DNA of 7,545 bases, from the NCBI GenBank assembly GCA_019236485.1, contig JAFAIY010000072.1:1-7545 (forward strand), given 5' to 3'. A model generated the notes under the pieces. That model was not told the origin of the DNA. It ran no database searches and saw nothing but the letters and a program-made list of their open reading frames with translations. A program made the position numbers and the translations under genes. This stretch comes from Comamonas sp. Its GTDB lineage: Bacteria > Pseudomonadota > Gammaproteobacteria > Burkholderiales > Burkholderiaceae_C. Below are positions 6,147 to 7,545 of the stretch, piece after piece; the stretch's first letter is position 1, and each line of letters opens with the position of its first letter.

Positions 6147-6950
6147 ATGCCCCGTTTTGCAGCCAACCTGAGCATGTTGTTCACCGAGGTGCCTTTCCTC
6201 GAGCGTTTCGAGCGTGCCGCAAACGCCGGCTTTGAAGCCGTGGAATTTCTCTTCCCCTATGCCCATACCGTGGAAGAGATCAAGGAACGTCTGGACGCCA
6301 CAGGCCTGAAGATTGTTCTGCACAACCTGCCTGCGGGCGACTGGGATGCGGGCGAGCGCGGCATTGCCTGCGACCCCAAGCGCGTGGACGAGTTCCGCGC
6401 CGGCGTGGCCAAGGCCGTGACCTATGCCCACGCCCTGGGTGTGCCCCAGCTCAACTGCCTGGCCGGCAAGGTTCCTGCCGGTGTCGACGCTGCCGTGGTG
6501 CGCCGCACTTTCGTGGAAAACCTGCGTTTTGCTGCCGCCGCCCTGAGCGCCGCCAACATCCGCCTGCTCATCGAGCCGATCAACCCCTTCGACATCCCCG
6601 GCTTCTACCTGAACCGCACGGATGAAGCGCTGTCCATCCTGGACGAAGTGGGTGCGCCCAACGCCTTTGTGCAGTACGACATCTACCACGCACAGCGCGT
6701 GGAAGGCGAGCTGGCCGCGACCATGCAAAAGCAGCTGGCCCGCATCGGCCATATCCAGCTGGCCGACAACCCCGGCCGCAACGAACCCGGCACGGGCGAG
6801 ATCAACTACCCCTTCCTGTTCGCGCATCTGGACCGCATCGGCTACCAGGGCTGGATAGGCTGCGAATACAAGCCCGCCAACGGCACCGAGGCCGGCCTGG
6901 GCTGGCTGAGCAAGATCGGCGGCTGGAAAAAAGCTGCAGTGGCTGCGTAA
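6147..6950 (+). CDS. hyi: Hydroxypyruvate isomerase
   Basis: A 267-residue cytoplasmic TIM-barrel enzyme of the AP-endonuclease-2/xylose-isomerase-like family. It interconverts hydroxypyruvate and tartronate semialdehyde, the Gcl product. Length is close to E. coli Hyi (258). Expected residues are present: the paired catalytic Glu at 143 (IEPINPFDIPGFYLN) and 240 (GCEYKP), with D178 and H181 in QYDIYHAQ and the HIQLADNPGRNEPGTGEINY segment (202-221) lining the metal and substrate site. The N-terminus, MPRFAANLSMLFTEVPFLER, is characteristic. GGAG (6135-6138) lies 8 nt before the ATG. It follows gcl by 70 bp with a hairpin between them and precedes glxR. The gcl-hyi-glxR order is a standard glyoxylate-assimilation arrangement. 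Confidence 0.95.
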   Translation: MPRFAANLSMLFTEVPFLERFERAANAGFEAVEFLFPYAHTVEEIKERLDATGLKIVLHNLPAGDWDAGERGIACDPKRVDEFRAGVAKAVTYAHALGVPQLNCLAGKVPAGVDAAVVRRTFVENLRFAAAALSAANIRLLIEPINPFDIPGFYLNRTDEALSILDEVGAPNAFVQYDIYHAQRVEGELAATMQKQLARIGHIQLADNPGRNEPGTGEINYPFLFAHLDRIGYQGWIGCEYKPANGTEAGLGWLSKIGGWKKAAVAA

Positions 6951-7015
6951 GCCTTGATGAGCAAGCGCAATCGGCTATCGAATTTGAGATTGAGAAGAAA
7001 GATTAGGAGTACATC

Positions 7016-7545
7016 ATGAATGCATCGTCCCTCAAGCTGGGTTTCATCGGTCTGGGCATCATGGGCGCGCCCATGTGCGGCCATCTGATCTCGGCCGGCC
7101 ACCAGCTGTTCGTCAACACCCACGGCAAGGTGCCTGCGCCCATCGCCGAGAGCAGCGCCACCCAGTGCACCACGGCCCGCGGCGTGGCCGAGCGCGCCGA
7201 CATCATCTTCATCATGGTGCCCGACACCCCCGACGTGGAGAAGGTGCTGTTCGGTGAAGACGGCGTGGCCGCCGGCCTCAAGGGCAGCAGCGGCAAGATC
7301 GTGGTGGACATGTCCTCCATCTCCCCCGTGGCCACCAAGGACTTCGCCAAGCGCATCGAAGCCGCTGGCGCCCAGTACCTGGACGCTCCCGTCTCCGGCG
7401 GCGAAGTCGGTGCCAAGAACGGCACGCTGTCCATCATGGTGGGCGGCCCCGACGCGGCTTTCGCGCGCGTCAAGCCCCTGTTCGAGAAGATGGGCAAGAA
7501 CATCACCCTGGTGGGCGGCAACGGCGACGGCCAGACCGCCAAGGT
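7016..7545 (+). CDS. glxR: 2-hydroxy-3-oxopropionate (tartronate semialdehyde) reductase, 5' part
   Basis: The first 176 codons and two bases of a beta-hydroxyacid dehydrogenase that reduces tartronate semialdehyde to D-glycerate with NAD(P)H in the cytoplasm. The family is about 290-295 residues, so the C-terminal helical domain is outside the window. Visible parts are the Rossmann motif GFIGLGIMGAPM (9-20), MVPDTPDVEKVLFG (67-80), VDMSSISP (97-104), the substrate loop DAPVSGGEVGAKNGTL (123-138), MVGGP (141-145) and GNGDGQTAK (168-176). K176 is the expected catalytic lysine of the family, at the very edge of the window. AGGAG (7005-7009) lies 6 nt before the ATG. The family also holds 3-hydroxyisobutyrate dehydrogenase and GarR; position after gcl-hyi makes GlxR the best call. 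Confidence 0.93.
   Translation, partial: MNASSLKLGFIGLGIMGAPMCGHLISAGHQLFVNTHGKVPAPIAESSATQCTTARGVAERADIIFIMVPDTPDVEKVLFGEDGVAAGLKGSSGKIVVDMSSISPVATKDFAKRIEAAGAQYLDAPVSGGEVGAKNGTLSIMVGGPDAAFARVKPLFEKMGKNITLVGGNGDGQTAK

Noticed and set aside
4193..6184. A 663-residue minus-strand open frame opposite gcl
   Set aside because: It mirrors the codon pattern of gcl and has no recognisable domain or plausible start site. The plus strand encodes a full glyoxylate carboligase.
5835..6827. A 330-residue minus-strand open frame opposite hyi and the end of gcl
   Set aside because: It is a shadow of the hyi reading frame. The sequence shows no family features, and hyi on the plus strand is complete with its catalytic residues.
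1..7545. Search for a novel defence, mobile or RNA-based system
   Set aside because: All coding space is explained by purine/glyoxylate metabolism and two regulators. No toxin-antitoxin pair, reverse transcriptase, nuclease, phage gene, CRISPR repeat or long conserved-looking RNA was seen.

Overview
The window is high-GC DNA with dense GC-ending codons, ATG starts and good AGGAG ribosome sites. Gene content and the style of the intergenic repeats suggest a betaproteobacterium, most likely in the Comamonadaceae (Comamonas/Delftia/Acidovorax type). That placement is inference from recognised patterns, not a database search.

Seven genes are supported. On the minus strand at the left edge lies an allantoinase gene (puuE, cut by the window edge at its 3' end). 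It is preceded by, and overlaps by four bases (ATGA), a GntR/FCD-family regulator gene. Divergent from that pair, on the plus strand, is a complete glycerate 2-kinase gene of the MOFRL/TtuD family, which ends at a strong intrinsic terminator. A structured GC-rich intergenic stretch (about 160 bp) follows, then a minus-strand LysR-type regulator. Divergent from the regulator is a plus-strand cluster: gcl (glyoxylate carboligase), hyi (hydroxypyruvate isomerase) and glxR (tartronate semialdehyde reductase, cut by the right edge).

Together the genes describe purine/allantoin catabolism joined to the glycerate route of glyoxylate assimilation. PuuE opens the allantoin ring. Later steps, not in this window, release glyoxylate. 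Gcl condenses two glyoxylates into tartronate semialdehyde and CO2. Hyi interconverts tartronate semialdehyde and hydroxypyruvate. GlxR reduces tartronate semialdehyde to D-glycerate, and the kinase phosphorylates it to 2-phosphoglycerate for lower glycolysis. Two local regulators probably control the two halves: GntR by the puuE/kinase intergenic region and LysR by the gcl intergenic region.

Non-coding structure includes a LysR-type T-N11-A operator with 8-bp arms, a TGTATACA palindrome and a GCAAATCC dyad in the GntR/kinase intergenic region, a perfect 12-bp terminator with a competing third arm, a hairpin between gcl and hyi that may act as an attenuator, and two probable dispersed intergenic repeats. 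No stretch longer than about 272 bp lacks a gene. I see no tRNA, rRNA, CRISPR, insertion sequence or phage gene, and no convincing novel system. The most interesting material is regulatory.
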